Shown in pieces: positions 15,677-24,643 of a stretch of DNA of 27,239 nucleotides; within the stretch, counting starts at the first letter, position 1; every line of letters starts with the position of its first letter. The notes below the pieces were generated by a model. That model made no database searches. It was not told where the DNA came from and saw only the letters and a program-made list of their open reading frames with translations. The stretch comes from DASQPA01 sp035644215 (GTDB lineage: Bacteria; Acidobacteriota; Thermoanaerobaculia; Multivoradales; UBA5704), in the NCBI GenBank assembly GCA_035644215.1, contig DASQPA010000359.1:1-27239 (forward strand), given 5' to 3'. The position numbers were made by a program, and so were the translations under genes.

Positions 15677-16594
15677 ATCAGGGGCCGACGATCTTCCCCG
15701 CCGGGCGAAGGCGGGTAGGAGCCGGAGTGCGCGGGTCCAGCCGGCGAAGATCCCTTCGACCAGGGACCGATCTCCCTGGAAAACGGCCCGAGCCAGGTCT
15801 TTGAGGTCGCGCATCGCCAGGAGGGGGAGGCGTGGCCAGAACCCCGTTCCCAGGAGGCGCGCCAGGACCAGGTAGCGGTTGCCGTAGAGGCTCGCCCAGC
15901 GCGCCCGGGCGCGAGCCCGATCGGCGCCGGAGGTGGCCGAGCCGGCGTGGCGGGCGCGGGCGGCGGGGACCGAGAGGGCGATCCAGCCGGCTGCCCGCAG
16001 TCGGCTGGCGAGGTCGGCGTCCTCATAGTAGGAGCCGAGCCGCTCGTCGAAGACCTGGCCGCCGGGGAAGGCCACGGCGGCCAGCGCCTCCCGGCGGTAG
16101 AGGGCGGCGGTGGCCGAGACCCCGAAGACCTCCCGCACCGGTTCCGCTAGCGACGGTGGCGGCTTGCCGTGGCCGAGTTGCACCGCCTGGAAGGCGCGGT
16201 TCCAGCCTAGACCCCAGCCGTCGGTTCGCTCCGGTCGCCCCGGCGGCTCCAGCACCAGGTTCACCCCCTGGGCCGCCGCCGCCCGCGGCTCCCTCTCGAG
16301 CGCCGCGACGAGGGCCGCCGTCCAGCCCGGCTCGATCAGCAGGTCGTCGTTGATCGTTGCCACGAGCTCGCAGCTGATCCCGGCGATCCCGGCATTCGTG
16401 CCGCCGGTGAAGCCGCGGTTCTCCCCCAGCCGTACCACCCGGTCGGCGAGTCCCGCGGGGAGCGCGACCGGCGTTTCTCCCTGGTCGACGACGACGATCT
16501 CCATCTCCGCTCCGCCGTCCCGGCGCAGCGCTTCGAGGCAAGGGACGAGGAGCGGGCTCCGGCCGAGGGTGGGGATGACAGCGCTGATCCTCAT
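15635..16594 (-). CDS. GT2-family glycosyltransferase
   Basis: A 319-residue family 2 glycosyltransferase. Motifs: MRISAVIPTLGRSPLLVPCL, MEIVVVDQGET, NRGFTGGTNAGIAG, ATINDDLLIEPGW (metal-binding DD) and the SYYEDADLASRLRAAGW acid. The last eleven or so residues (YTSVDTKIVAR) are encoded by the DNA that also carries the phd-vapC promoter and operator, so the true family C-terminus may have been replaced when the TA module arrived. It is preceded by the nested palindrome at 16620-16776 and followed 22 nt later by the antitoxin start. It likely adds a sugar in the same pathway as the two downstream GT2 enzymes. Confidence 0.92.
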   Translation of the reverse strand: MRISAVIPTLGRSPLLVPCLEALRRDGGAEMEIVVVDQGETPVALPAGLADRVVRLGENRGFTGGTNAGIAGISCELVATINDDLLIEPGWTAALVAALEREPRAAAAQGVNLVLEPPGRPERTDGWGLGWNRAFQAVQLGHGKPPPSLAEPVREVFGVSATAALYRREALAAVAFPGGQVFDERLGSYYEDADLASRLRAAGWIALSVPAARARHAGSATSGADRARARARWASLYGNRYLVLARLLGTGFWPRLPLLAMRDLKDLARAVFQGDRSLVEGIFAGWTRALRLLPAFARRGRSSAPDLVYTSVDTKIVAR

Positions 16595-16619
16595 CCCGGC
16601 CCCCTACCCCGCGAGTCTT

Positions 16620-16776
16620 CGTAGAGACGCCCCTGCCGGCCTCCTGGACCTCGCCGGAACCACCGCCGTCGGGGCGTCTCCGCAGGCCTCAGACGCCTGA
16701 GATCTCGGCCGCGTTGGAGACGCCCCGACGGCGTGGTAACGGCAAGGATTTCGATAGCGCCTGGGGCGTCTCTACG
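16620..16776. repeat. Nested palindromic element (157 bp)
   Basis: Three inverted repeats sit inside one another. The ends are CGTAGAGACGCCCC (16620-16633) and GGGGCGTCTCTACG (16763-16776). Inside is an 18-bp perfect pair, CGCCGTCGGGGCGTCTCC (16664-16681) with its complement (16716-16733). The centre has CTCAG/CTGAG (16688-16701). The core GGGGCGTCTC thus occurs four times in alternating orientation. It fills the gap between the GT-C-like gene and the GT2 gene and has no coding potential. It resembles MITE or repetitive extragenic palindrome elements. Confidence 0.88.
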
Positions 16777-16811
16777 GGGAATTCCGCGTGCAACCATTCT
16801 TTCACGGCCTC

Positions 16812-19049
16812 CTAGCGAAGCCACTGGAGCTCGATGCGGTCGAGGATGGCGCCGTTGAGTGCCCCCGGCGGATGCTCGCCATGGGCGACGAGGACCAGCG
16901 GCTGCCCGGCCGGCCAGTCGAAGGGGCCGAGCACCACCCGCCGCCAGCTCCGGACGCGGTGGGGAGTCCAGCGGGCGAGGAGGGTCTCGCCGGCCTGGAG
17001 GTCGAGGTAGAACGGCACCGGCTGGTTGCGGATCAGCTCGGCCTCCAGGACCAGCCGCACCCGCCGGCCGCCGGGGAGGACCGGAGCGGTCAGCCGCTCC
17101 TCCACCCGCAGGACCCAGCCCCCCCGGTAGCGGGGGCGCTCGATCACCCAGCGGTCCGGGTGGAGATGGCCGCCGCTCTTTTGGACCTGCGGGTCCTCGA
17201 ATTCGATCACCGTGGTGGACACCCGGGCCGCGGCGAGCGGCAGAGCGGCGGCCAGGGCGAGGAGGCCGACGATCCCCCAGATCCCCGCCGACATCCCCGC
17301 CGACATCCCCGCCGATCTCCCCGGCCGGCCGGCGCTCCGTTCCCGGCTCCCCCACACGAGCGGCAGGAGGACGAGCGTCGCGAGCGGCCAGGCCCAGGTG
17401 GCCGTTCGCGGCCGGATGGAACTGGGGAAAAGACGGGTGACGTCGGCCCCCAGCCGTTCGCTCAGGTGGTCCAGGAGGTAGGTGCGGCCGTGGGCGAAGT
17501 TGTAGGTCCAGCCCGGCATCGCCACCCAGAGCAGGGTGAGGGCGAGGGTCGCGGCGGCCAGGCCCACGAGCAGCGCCCGCGCCCCCGGCCGGTCGCGTTC
17601 CGCGAGAAGGGGGATGAGGCCGATGGCGCAGAGCGGCAGCATCACCAGGCCGTAGCGGAAGGGCGGCGACCAGCCGCCGTACCATTCGAGGCGTGGCACG
17701 ACGACCATCAGGTAGGGGGTGAGGAGCACCGCGAGGTGGACGAGGAGGGCTCGCCGGCCGGGCCGGAGGAGCCGGAGGAGGGCGGGGAGGAGCAGGAGCC
17801 AGACCGGAGCGCTGCCGAAGAGGCCGAAGGCGGCGTCCCAGAACAGGCCGGAGAGCCCCAGGGCGTAGGAGGCGAGGCTGTGCTGGTAGGGCTCGACCTC
17901 CTCCCAGGAGTGGATCTTGAGCGGGTTCTGGTAGAGCAGGGTGTTGTAGAGCAGGATCGACCCCGCCACCGCGACCAGCGAGAGGCCGAGCAGCCAGATC
18001 GCCCGCCGCTGCCGTCCGCCGTACCACCAGCCGAGGAGGACGAGCGGAGCGGAGAGCAGCATGAAGCGGATCTTGAGCACGGGAAGGAGGAGGACGGGGA
18101 GGCCGATCCCCAGCCAGTCCTTCCCCTTCCAGGCGCGGTCGTCCAGGGCGAGGATGCGGTCGAGGGCGAGCACGGTCAGGAGCGCCGCCGGCACCTCGAC
18201 CCAGACCTGGGAGGAGTAGAGGAGGAGCGGTGGCGCGAAGGCGAGCACCGCCCAGGCGGCGAGGGCTTCCCCCGACCGCCGCGGCGGGTAGTGGCGGGCG
18301 AGGCGCAGGGTGAGCCAGGCGAGGGCGGCGGCGAGGGCCGCCATGGTGGCGAGCGCCCCCAGCCGCCCGGCCACCCGGTAGGCCGGGGCGAGCGCCATGG
18401 GGAGGAGGTCGTTGTGGCGCGAGTAGAGCTCGCCCCCCGGCCCCACCGGATCGCCCGGCTGCGGCCCGATCGGCCGGTCCATGAAGTAGCGCCAGTCGCC
18501 CTGCGCGTAGTTGTTGGTCAGATCGGCGTCGAAGTCGTAGGCCAGGCTGTGGGTGATGAGCAGGTTGTACGGCTCGTCGCCATCCGGCGGATGATGGCCG
18601 GCCGCCCAGGGGAGGATCGCCAGATAGGCGAAGAGCGGCAGCCAGAAGAAGAGGGAGGACGGCCGGGCCGGGAGCGCCTCTCCCTCCTCCCCCAGGAGCG
18701 GCCGGAGGGCGAGGGTCTGGCGCGCCACCCGGCCGGCGAGGACGAGGAGGAGCGCCGCGGCGAGCACGAAGTCGCCCCGCTTGAAGCCCAGGTGGGAGCG
18801 GCCGAGGACGAGGAGGACGAGGAGCCCCAGCGCGGCGAGCTCCCCGGCGGTCCCCCCGGGAGCGAGTGGCCGGCCCCCCTGCCGCACGGTCCAGCGGGCG
18901 ATCTCGTGCGCCCCGGCGAGGAGCAGGGGGAGGAGGAGGAGGGTGCCGCGGAACGGGTCGTTCGCCGCCAGCGGCAGAAGGCGCGCGAGGAGCGCCGCGG
19001 CGACCCCCGCCGCCGCCAGCCGGGCGAGCGTCCCGAAGAGCGGTCTCAA
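16812..19049 (-). CDS. Multispanning membrane glycosyltransferase (GT-C/ArnT-PMT-like)
   Basis: A predicted 745-residue integral membrane protein. About five hydrophobic helices precede a loop with PPDGDEPYNLLITHSLAYDF (about 153-172), whose D-x-D-E resembles the catalytic acid site in the first large extracytoplasmic loop of GT-C transferases that use polyprenyl-phosphate sugars. At least eight further helices follow, for example WAVLAFAPPLLLYSSQVWVE. The last about 130 residues are a soluble, beta-rich domain ending in IELQWLR. An internal SAG-M/I repeat (SAGMSAGMSAGIWG) precedes the last helix. The TTG at 19049 overlaps the upstream stop as TTGA, giving translational coupling. The motif lies further from the N-terminus than usual, so the transferase call is moderate. 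Substrate unknown. Confidence 0.72.
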   Translation of the reverse strand: MRPLFGTLARLAAAGVAAALLARLLPLAANDPFRGTLLLLPLLLAGAHEIARWTVRQGGRPLAPGGTAGELAALGLLVLLVLGRSHLGFKRGDFVLAAALLLVLAGRVARQTLALRPLLGEEGEALPARPSSLFFWLPLFAYLAILPWAAGHHPPDGDEPYNLLITHSLAYDFDADLTNNYAQGDWRYFMDRPIGPQPGDPVGPGGELYSRHNDLLPMALAPAYRVAGRLGALATMAALAAALAWLTLRLARHYPPRRSGEALAAWAVLAFAPPLLLYSSQVWVEVPAALLTVLALDRILALDDRAWKGKDWLGIGLPVLLLPVLKIRFMLLSAPLVLLGWWYGGRQRRAIWLLGLSLVAVAGSILLYNTLLYQNPLKIHSWEEVEPYQHSLASYALGLSGLFWDAAFGLFGSAPVWLLLLPALLRLLRPGRRALLVHLAVLLTPYLMVVVPRLEWYGGWSPPFRYGLVMLPLCAIGLIPLLAERDRPGARALLVGLAAATLALTLLWVAMPGWTYNFAHGRTYLLDHLSERLGADVTRLFPSSIRPRTATWAWPLATLVLLPLVWGSRERSAGRPGRSAGMSAGMSAGIWGIVGLLALAAALPLAAARVSTTVIEFEDPQVQKSGGHLHPDRWVIERPRYRGGWVLRVEERLTAPVLPGGRRVRLVLEAELIRNQPVPFYLDLQAGETLLARWTPHRVRSWRRVVLGPFDWPAGQPLVLVAHGEHPPGALNGAILDRIELQWLR

Positions 19050-20788
19050 CGCTGGACCTCGATCTGCTGCACGGCGATGGTGAGGTCCGGCGGCAGGCCG
19101 GGGAATCTTTCGATTCGCAGCCGGGCGAAGGGGTGGGGCGAGGGGAGCGCGAAGAAGGCGCGATAGCGCTGGCCGAAGAAGCTCCCCGCCACCCAGCCCA
19201 TCCAGGGCGCCGGCACCGGTTTGCCAGCCGCCCGAGCCTCCCGCAGCACATCGGGCCGCCGCGCCGCCCACTCGCCGGTCCCGCTGCCGGTCCGCAGGGT
19301 CCAGGAGACCGGGGGACCGCCGCCATCGGAGAGACGCAGGGTGGCGACCGGCGCCTCCGGCGGCAGATCGGCACTGTTGGTGAGGACCGACTCGACCGCC
19401 ACGCCCGAGACAGTCGTCCCGGCGGGCAGCGCCGTCTCCCAGGCCGGGCTCGTGGCATCGAGCTGCAGGGCCTGCGCGGGGCGGAGCAGGCGGTGGGCCG
19501 GAGGGGGGAGGCGGACGAGGAGGACGAGAAAGAGGGCGATCCCGGCGATGCCCGCCACCCCAACCGGCTGGCGGAGCCGGTGGCCCCAGGGCATCGCGGA
19601 CCCCAGCTCCAGGGCGAGGACGAGGGCTACGACGACGGCCGCCACGATGCGGGGCGATCCGAGGAGAGCGACGAGGTCGCCCAGGGGAGCCGGCCGCAGC
19701 CAGGGGTAGGCGGCGAGGAGGCAGGTACCGAAGAGGAGGGCGCCGGTCCACACCCGCTGTGCCACGGCTCCCGCCCCTTCCTTCCGGATGCTGAGCGCGG
19801 CCAGGGCGAGGGGCGCCGCGAGCGCCGCCGGCCCCGGCACCATTCGCGCCGCCACGGTGAGCAGGAGGGCCGCCGCCGGCCGCTCCCAGCGTCCGCGATC
19901 GAGCAGGAGGAAGGCCGGCACCAGGAGCGGCAGGGTGACGATGCCGAAGCCGGCGGCCTCCGGCGCCGGCGGCAGGAGCCGGGCGAGCACGGCGAGGCCG
20001 AGCGCCGGGGCGAGGGCGGCCTGCGGCGCCGCCAGGGCGATCCCTGCGGCCATCCCCAGGAGGGCTGCCCGCGGTTCCCAGGCGAGCGGTGCGAGGAGCG
20101 CCAGGCCGGCGAGGGTTCGGACCCGCCAACTACGCCGTGGTTCCTCGCCGAGAACGCTCCCCGCGGCGAGGGCGACGAGCGCCAGGGCGGACCCCAGGCT
20201 CCAGCCCGGGGTGAGGACCGCGGCGGTCCCCCCGGCCAGGAGAGCCAGGGCACCGCCATGCCGCCGGGCGAGAACGGAGAGGGCCATCCCGGCCAGGAGG
20301 GGCAACCCGAGGAGGGTTCCCCAGGTCGCAAGGTCGGCCCGCGGGGCGAGCAGCCGGTCGCCGCGGACGAGCAGCTGGACTCCCAGGGCGAGGGGAATCG
20401 CGATCCGTGCCGGCAGCGCCGTGAGTGCCGGCATTCCCCGGCTCAGCCGGCGCGCCGCGGCGAGGGCGAAGAGGGCGGTGAGCAGCAGGCCGAGCGCCGC
20501 CCCCCGCCCCGGTCCGTCCGGCAGGGTCCAGAGGAGGGTGACGGCGAGGGTGGCCCCCAGCCCCAGCTCCAGGGCCGGCTCCCCTGGCCCCGATGGCGCC
20601 AGGGCGGCGATCGCGGCGAGGACCGCGGCGGCCACCCCGCCCAGATAGGCGGTTTCGGCCGCCGCCGCCCGGTCAACCTCATGGGCGGCGAAGACCGCCA
20701 CCGCGGCGAACGTCGCGACCGGCACCGCGGCCCGGGCGAGTAGGGGGGTGGTCCGTGGGGTGGCCCGGGTGGAGGGGAGGGCGCGCAT
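19046..20788 (-). CDS. Multispanning membrane protein of unknown function with C-terminal soluble domain
   Basis: A 580-residue protein made almost wholly of hydrophobic helices (more than twelve) up to about residue 440, rich in Ala, Leu and Gly. The last about 135 residues form a soluble domain (PAGTTVSGVAVESVLTNSAD, then FARLRIERFPGLPPDL) ending IEVQR. The downstream membrane protein ends similarly (RIELQWLR), suggesting that both carry a related extracytoplasmic beta domain. I do not recognise a family. By position it heads the glycan operon, so roles in sugar transfer, polymerisation or lipid-linked sugar handling are possible. The ATG at 20788 is diverged from serS by 91 bp. Confidence 0.75.
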   Translation of the reverse strand: MRALPSTRATPRTTPLLARAAVPVATFAAVAVFAAHEVDRAAAAETAYLGGVAAAVLAAIAALAPSGPGEPALELGLGATLAVTLLWTLPDGPGRGAALGLLLTALFALAAARRLSRGMPALTALPARIAIPLALGVQLLVRGDRLLAPRADLATWGTLLGLPLLAGMALSVLARRHGGALALLAGGTAAVLTPGWSLGSALALVALAAGSVLGEEPRRSWRVRTLAGLALLAPLAWEPRAALLGMAAGIALAAPQAALAPALGLAVLARLLPPAPEAAGFGIVTLPLLVPAFLLLDRGRWERPAAALLLTVAARMVPGPAALAAPLALAALSIRKEGAGAVAQRVWTGALLFGTCLLAAYPWLRPAPLGDLVALLGSPRIVAAVVVALVLALELGSAMPWGHRLRQPVGVAGIAGIALFLVLLVRLPPPAHRLLRPAQALQLDATSPAWETALPAGTTVSGVAVESVLTNSADLPPEAPVATLRLSDGGGPPVSWTLRTGSGTGEWAARRPDVLREARAAGKPVPAPWMGWVAGSFFGQRYRAFFALPSPHPFARLRIERFPGLPPDLTIAVQQIEVQR

Positions 20789-20865
20789 GGGAGTGCCGGC
20801 CGATCTTATCGTCTACGGCTCTCTTCTACGGCTCCGGCGGCGAATTCGTACCCCGGAGGGAGTGT

Positions 20866-20871
20866 TAGACT
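20866..20871 (+). promoter_or_regulatory. -10 box TAGACT directly upstream of serS
   Basis: TAGACT ends 8 nt before the ATG at 20880, with no Shine-Dalgarno between them. This implies a leaderless serS transcript. A GGAGGG about 17 nt upstream of the ATG is too distant to serve it. Confidence 0.45.
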
Positions 20872-20879
20872 GCCGCGTC

Positions 20880-22169
20880 ATGCTCTCCAGAGACCTCCTG
20901 CGCGATCACCCGGAGCGGGTCCGCGAAGCGCTCGCCACCCGCAGATTCGACCTCTCCCTCCTCGACCGCTGGCAGCAGCTGGACGGCGAACGGCGCTCGG
21001 GCCTCGTCGAGGTCGAAGAGCTGAAGCGCCAGCGCAACGAGGCGAGCCGCGACATCGGCCGCCTGAAACAGCAGGGCGGGAATGCCGAGGAGGCGGACGC
21101 CGCGATCGCCGCGGTCGCCGGCTTGAAGGCCCGCATCGAGACCCTGGAAACCCGGCAGAAGGAGATCGAGGCCGAGATCGAGGCGAGCGAGCTGACCCTC
21201 CCCAACCTGCCCCACCCGAGCGTGCCGGTGGGGGAGGAGAGCGACAACCGGGTCGAGCGGACGGTGGGCGAGCCGCCCCGCTTCGCCTTCGAGCCCAAGG
21301 CCCATTGGGACCTCGGGCCGGCTCTCGGCATCCTCGACTTCGAGCGCGGCGCCAAGCTCGCCGGCGCCCGGTTCACCGTCTCCTTCGGCGCCGGCGCCCG
21401 CCTGGAGCGGGCGCTCATCTCCTTCATGCTCGACCTCCACACCGGCGAGCACGGCTATCGCGAGGTGCTGCCGCCCGTCGTGGCCAACCGCGAGACCCTG
21501 ACCGGAACCGGCCATCTCCCCAAGTTCGAGCAGGATCTTTTCAAGCTGGAGGGGTATCCCTATTACCTGATCCCGACTGGCGAGGTCCCGCTGACCGGCC
21601 TCCATCGGGAGGAGATCCTGGACGAGCGCGACCTCCCGGTCCGCTACACCGCCTACACCCCCTGCTTCCGGAGCGAGGCCGGTTCCTACGGCAAGGACGT
21701 GCGAGGGCTCATCCGCCAGCACCAGTTCAGCAAGGTCGAGCTGGTCAACCTGACCGCGCCCGAGGCGAGCTACGACGCCCTGGAGCAGATGACCCGGTCC
21801 GCCTCGCGGGTGCTGGAGATCCTGGAGCTCCCCTACCGTGTGGTCAGCCTGGCGACCGGCGATCTGGGTTTCTCCGCCGCCAAGACCTACGACCTGGAGG
21901 TCTGGCTCCCCGGCCAGAACGCCTACCGGGAGATCTCCTCCTGCAGCAACTGCGAGGACTTCCAGGCCCGGCGAAGCAACCTCCGCTACCGCCCCGAGGG
22001 GGGCGGCAAGCCGCGCCTCCTCCACACGCTCAACGGCTCCGGCCTCGCCGTGGGGAGGACCCTGGTGGCGATCCTGGAGAACTACCAGCGGGAGGACGGC
22101 TCGGTCGCGATCCCCCAGGTCCTGCGGACGTACATGGGCGGCCTCGCGGAGATCCCGGCCCCGCGATAA
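20880..22169 (+). CDS. serS: Seryl-tRNA synthetase
   Basis: A 429-residue class II synthetase that charges tRNA-Ser (and selenocysteine tRNA where present). Residues 1-110 are the N-terminal coiled-coil arm that reaches the long variable arm of tRNA-Ser. The catalytic core has motif 1 near GARLERALISFMLDLH, TGTGHLPKFEQDLF, PTGEVPLTG, motif 2 FRSEAGSYGKDVRGLIRQHQ, SSCSNCEDFQARR and motif 3 LNGSGLAVGRTLVAILENYQ. The ATG at 20880 (MLSRDLLRDHPE) matches the family start; the frame is open 132 nt further upstream, but that part overlaps the divergent promoter region. Two tRNA-Ser genes follow on the same strand. Confidence 0.97.
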   Translation: MLSRDLLRDHPERVREALATRRFDLSLLDRWQQLDGERRSGLVEVEELKRQRNEASRDIGRLKQQGGNAEEADAAIAAVAGLKARIETLETRQKEIEAEIEASELTLPNLPHPSVPVGEESDNRVERTVGEPPRFAFEPKAHWDLGPALGILDFERGAKLAGARFTVSFGAGARLERALISFMLDLHTGEHGYREVLPPVVANRETLTGTGHLPKFEQDLFKLEGYPYYLIPTGEVPLTGLHREEILDERDLPVRYTAYTPCFRSEAGSYGKDVRGLIRQHQFSKVELVNLTAPEASYDALEQMTRSASRVLEILELPYRVVSLATGDLGFSAAKTYDLEVWLPGQNAYREISSCSNCEDFQARRSNLRYRPEGGGKPRLLHTLNGSGLAVGRTLVAILENYQREDGSVAIPQVLRTYMGGLAEIPAPR

Positions 22170-22269
22170 GCTGTCTGAGACCTCGGCGCTCGTCGGCTGG
22201 AGGAGCGGGTGGGAGACACCTCGCCGGTACGTTAGCGCCTATGGGATCGGGGGGTGAAAGGCAGTTCCC

Positions 22270-22359
22270 GGAGGGGTGGCTGAGCGGTCTAAAGCAGCGG
22301 TCTTGAAAACCGCCGGTCGCGCAAGCGGCCCGTGGGTTCGAATCCCACCCCCTCCGCCA
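22270..22359 (+). tRNA. tRNA-Ser (UGA)
   Basis: The acceptor stem pairs GGAGGGG (22270-22276) with CCCCTCC (22349-22355), discriminator G and encoded CCA at 22357-22359. The anticodon stem GCGGT/ACCGC holds the loop CTTGAAA with anticodon TGA at 22304-22306. The T-arm is GTGGGTTCGAATCCCAC. A long variable arm (CGGTCGCGCAAGCGGCCC region) marks a class II tRNA, as expected for serine. Confidence 0.96.
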
Positions 22360-22441
22360 TGGCCAGGCTTCCGGCCCTTTTTTTCTCCCCATCTTTGACT
22401 CCGGCCTCCACCCCCTCTAGAATGACGCCCTGCCTCACTGC

Positions 22442-22537
<96 letters not shown>

Positions 22538-22610
22538 CCCACTACACCCCTAAGTCCTTTCATTGATGGGCTTAAAGAGAGCTTGCTCAGGGGAGAGCGC
22601 GGACCCACGG

Positions 22611-22616
22611 TATACT
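22611..22616 (+). promoter_or_regulatory. -10 box TATACT directly upstream of mntA
   Basis: TATACT ends 8 nt before the ATG at 22625. No Shine-Dalgarno is present between them. The only -35-like hexamer (TTGCTC, 22583-22588) is too far away at 22 bp. Confidence 0.5.
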
Positions 22617-22624
22617 AGGCGCCG

Positions 22625-22912
22625 ATGAGAAGCCACCTGGTAGAGGAGTATCGGGAGAGGATCCTCGAATTGGCGGCTCGCCACGGGGCGAGCAACGTGC
22701 GCGTCTTCGGCTCCCTCGCCAGGGGGGAGGGAACCGAGAATAGCGACCTCGATCTCCTGGTCACGCTGGAGGAGAGGAGGTCGCTTCTGGACCTCGTCGG
22801 CCTGAAGCAGGACATCGAGGATCTTCTCCATCGACAGGTGGACGTCGTCACCGAGCCAGCCCTGTCCCCCTACATTCGAGAGCACGTCCTGGCAGAAGCG
22901 ACGCCGCTGTGA
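22625..22912 (+). CDS. mntA: MntA-type antitoxin, minimal nucleotidyltransferase
   Basis: A 95-residue minimal nucleotidyltransferase. It has the exact GSX10DXD motif: Gly29-Ser30, then Asp41 and Asp43 (GSLARGEGTENSDLDLLV), and a third acid Asp73 in RQVDVVTE. In characterised MntA-HepT pairs this enzyme AMPylates the HEPN toxin on a Tyr and so silences it. All catalytic residues are present here. The ATG at 22625 is taken because a -10 box lies 8 nt upstream, so the mRNA appears leaderless. Its TGA overlaps the GTG of the next gene, giving the standard two-gene module. The biochemical role is from the family, not shown in the sequence. Confidence 0.93.
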   Translation: MRSHLVEEYRERILELAARHGASNVRVFGSLARGEGTENSDLDLLVTLEERRSLLDLVGLKQDIEDLLHRQVDVVTEPALSPYIREHVLAEATPL

Positions 22913-23238
22913 GCCGGGACGCGCTGTACCTGCGGCATATCCTGGACGCCATCCAGAAGATCGAGCGCTACGTGGAGGTAGGTCATGACGAGTTCATGGC
23001 CGAATCCCTGAGGCATGACGCCGTGATCCGTGAGCTCGAGATCATTGGCGAGGCGGCGAAGCGGCTTTCGCCGGAGGTGCTCCAGCGCTCTGCCGACGTT
23101 CCCTGGCGCCAGGTGGCCGGTCTGCGCGACGTATTGATCCACAACTACATGGGCGTCGACCTTGAACGTGTCTGGACGGTGACCCAGCAGAACCTGCCTC
23201 TCCTGCGGAGGGCCGTGGAAGAGCTCCTCCAAGTGTGA
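22909..23238 (+). CDS. hepT: HepT-type toxin (HEPN-domain RNase)
   Basis: A 109-residue all-helical HEPN protein. The RX4HXY catalytic motif is complete (Arg73, His78, Tyr80 in LRDVLIHNYMG). The N-terminal YLRHILDAIQKIERYV and the middle RELEIIGEAAKRLSPE are family hallmarks. In this family the Tyr of RX4HXY is the residue modified by the partner MntA. The GTG start overlaps mntA's stop by 4 nt (GTGA), fixing the frame. Both genes look intact, so the module is probably active. It lies between tRNA-Ser genes and an aldehyde dehydrogenase gene, a common kind of landing place for mobile modules. Confidence 0.94.
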   Translation: MSRDALYLRHILDAIQKIERYVEVGHDEFMAESLRHDAVIRELEIIGEAAKRLSPEVLQRSADVPWRQVAGLRDVLIHNYMGVDLERVWTVTQQNLPLLRRAVEELLQV

Positions 23239-23284
23239 AGGAATCCCTCCCCGGTAGGGAATTTGCACGTCTTTTCCCCTCGCC

Positions 23285-24643
23285 ATGAAAGCCATCAACC
23301 CCGCGACCGAAGCCCTGATCGCCGACTACCCCGAGCACGGCCCGGCGGAGGTGGACCGCCGCCTGAAGCAGGCCGCTGCCGCCTTCCCCTCCTGGCGCGA
23401 CTTCCGCTTCGTCGAGCGGGCCGACCTTCTGCGGCGGGTCGCCGACCTGCTGCGGGAGAACCGCGACCGCTTCTCCCGCCTGATGACCGCCGAGATGGGG
23501 AAGACCCTGGCCGCCGCTGAGGCCGAGGTCGACAAGTGCTCCTGGGTGTGCGACTTCTACGCCGAGCACGCCGAGGGCTTCCTCGCCGAGCAGACGGTGG
23601 CGACCGACGCGGGGAAGAGTTTCGTGCGCTATGAGCCACTGGGGCCGGTGCTCGCCGTCATGCCCTGGAACTTCCCCTTCTGGCAGGTCTTCCGCTTCCT
23701 CGCGCCGGGCTTGATGGCGGGCAACGTCGGCCTCCTGAAGCACGCCTCGAACGTCCCGGGGACGGCGCTCGCCATCGAGGCCCTGTTCCACGAGGCGGGC
23801 TGCCCCGAGGGGGTGATGACCACCCTTCTCGTCCCTTCGACGCGCACGGCCGAGCTGATCCGCCACCCGGTGGTCCAGGCGGTGACGCTCACCGGCAGCG
23901 ACAAGGCGGGGCGGGAGGTGGCGGCGGAGGCCGGCCGGTGCCTCAAGAAGACGGTCCTGGAGCTCGGCGGTTCCGACCCCTTCATTGTCCTCGACGACGC
24001 CGATCCCGCCGAGGCGGCGCGCCAGGCGGCCAAGGCGCGGACCATCAACTCCGGCCAGAGCTGCATCGCGGCCAAGCGCTTCATCGTCGAAGAGGCCGTC
24101 GCCGACCGCTTCGAGGAGGAGTTCGTCCGCCGCATGGAGGAATTGAAGGTCGGCGATCCCCTGGAGCGCGCGACCGACGTGGGGCCCATGGCGCGCGAGG
24201 ACCTGCTCTCGGACCTGGACGACCAGGTGCAGCGGACCCTGGCGGCCGGAGCGCGGCTCGCGACCGGCGGCCAGCGCCTTCCAGGGAAGGGCTGGTTCTA
24301 CGCCCCCACCGTCCTCCTCGGGGTCGAGCCCGGCATGCCGGCCTTCGACGAGGAGACCTTCGGCCCGGTCGCGGCGGTGACCCGGGCGCAGGACACCGCC
24401 CATGCGATCGAGCTCGCCAACCAGTCCCACTTCGGCCTTGGCGCCAGCCTGTGGACCGGCGACCCGGCGCGCGGCGAGGACCTGGCGGCTTCGATCGAAG
24501 CCGGCTCGGTCTTCGTCAACGGCGCGGTCAAATCCGACCCCCGCCTCCCCTTCGGCGGCATCAAGAGCTCCGGCTACGGCCGCGAGCTCGCCGAGGTCGG
24601 CATCCGCGAGTTCGTCAACATCAAAACGGTCTGGATCAAGTAG
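23285..24643 (+). CDS. Succinate-semialdehyde dehydrogenase-type NAD(P)+ aldehyde dehydrogenase
   Basis: A 452-residue ALDH-superfamily enzyme, closest in style to short succinate-semialdehyde dehydrogenases (GabD1/Sad group), oxidising succinate semialdehyde to succinate. Visible features: start MKAINPATEALIADYPEHGP, cofactor-site MPWNFPFWQVFRFLAPGLMA, VTLTGSDKAGREVA, the general base Glu226 in LELGGSDPF, the nucleophile Cys260 in INSGQSCIAAKRF, and EETFGPVA. The Glu-Cys spacing of 34 is the family standard. No clear Shine-Dalgarno precedes the ATG; CTTTTCCCCTCGCC lies upstream. The stop TAG is part of a hairpin and overlaps the end of the convergent UspA gene by 8 bp. Substrate within the ALDH family is inferred from overall resemblance. 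Confidence 0.9.
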   Translation: MKAINPATEALIADYPEHGPAEVDRRLKQAAAAFPSWRDFRFVERADLLRRVADLLRENRDRFSRLMTAEMGKTLAAAEAEVDKCSWVCDFYAEHAEGFLAEQTVATDAGKSFVRYEPLGPVLAVMPWNFPFWQVFRFLAPGLMAGNVGLLKHASNVPGTALAIEALFHEAGCPEGVMTTLLVPSTRTAELIRHPVVQAVTLTGSDKAGREVAAEAGRCLKKTVLELGGSDPFIVLDDADPAEAARQAAKARTINSGQSCIAAKRFIVEEAVADRFEEEFVRRMEELKVGDPLERATDVGPMAREDLLSDLDDQVQRTLAAGARLATGGQRLPGKGWFYAPTVLLGVEPGMPAFDEETFGPVAAVTRAQDTAHAIELANQSHFGLGASLWTGDPARGEDLAASIEAGSVFVNGAVKSDPRLPFGGIKSSGYGRELAEVGIREFVNIKTVWIK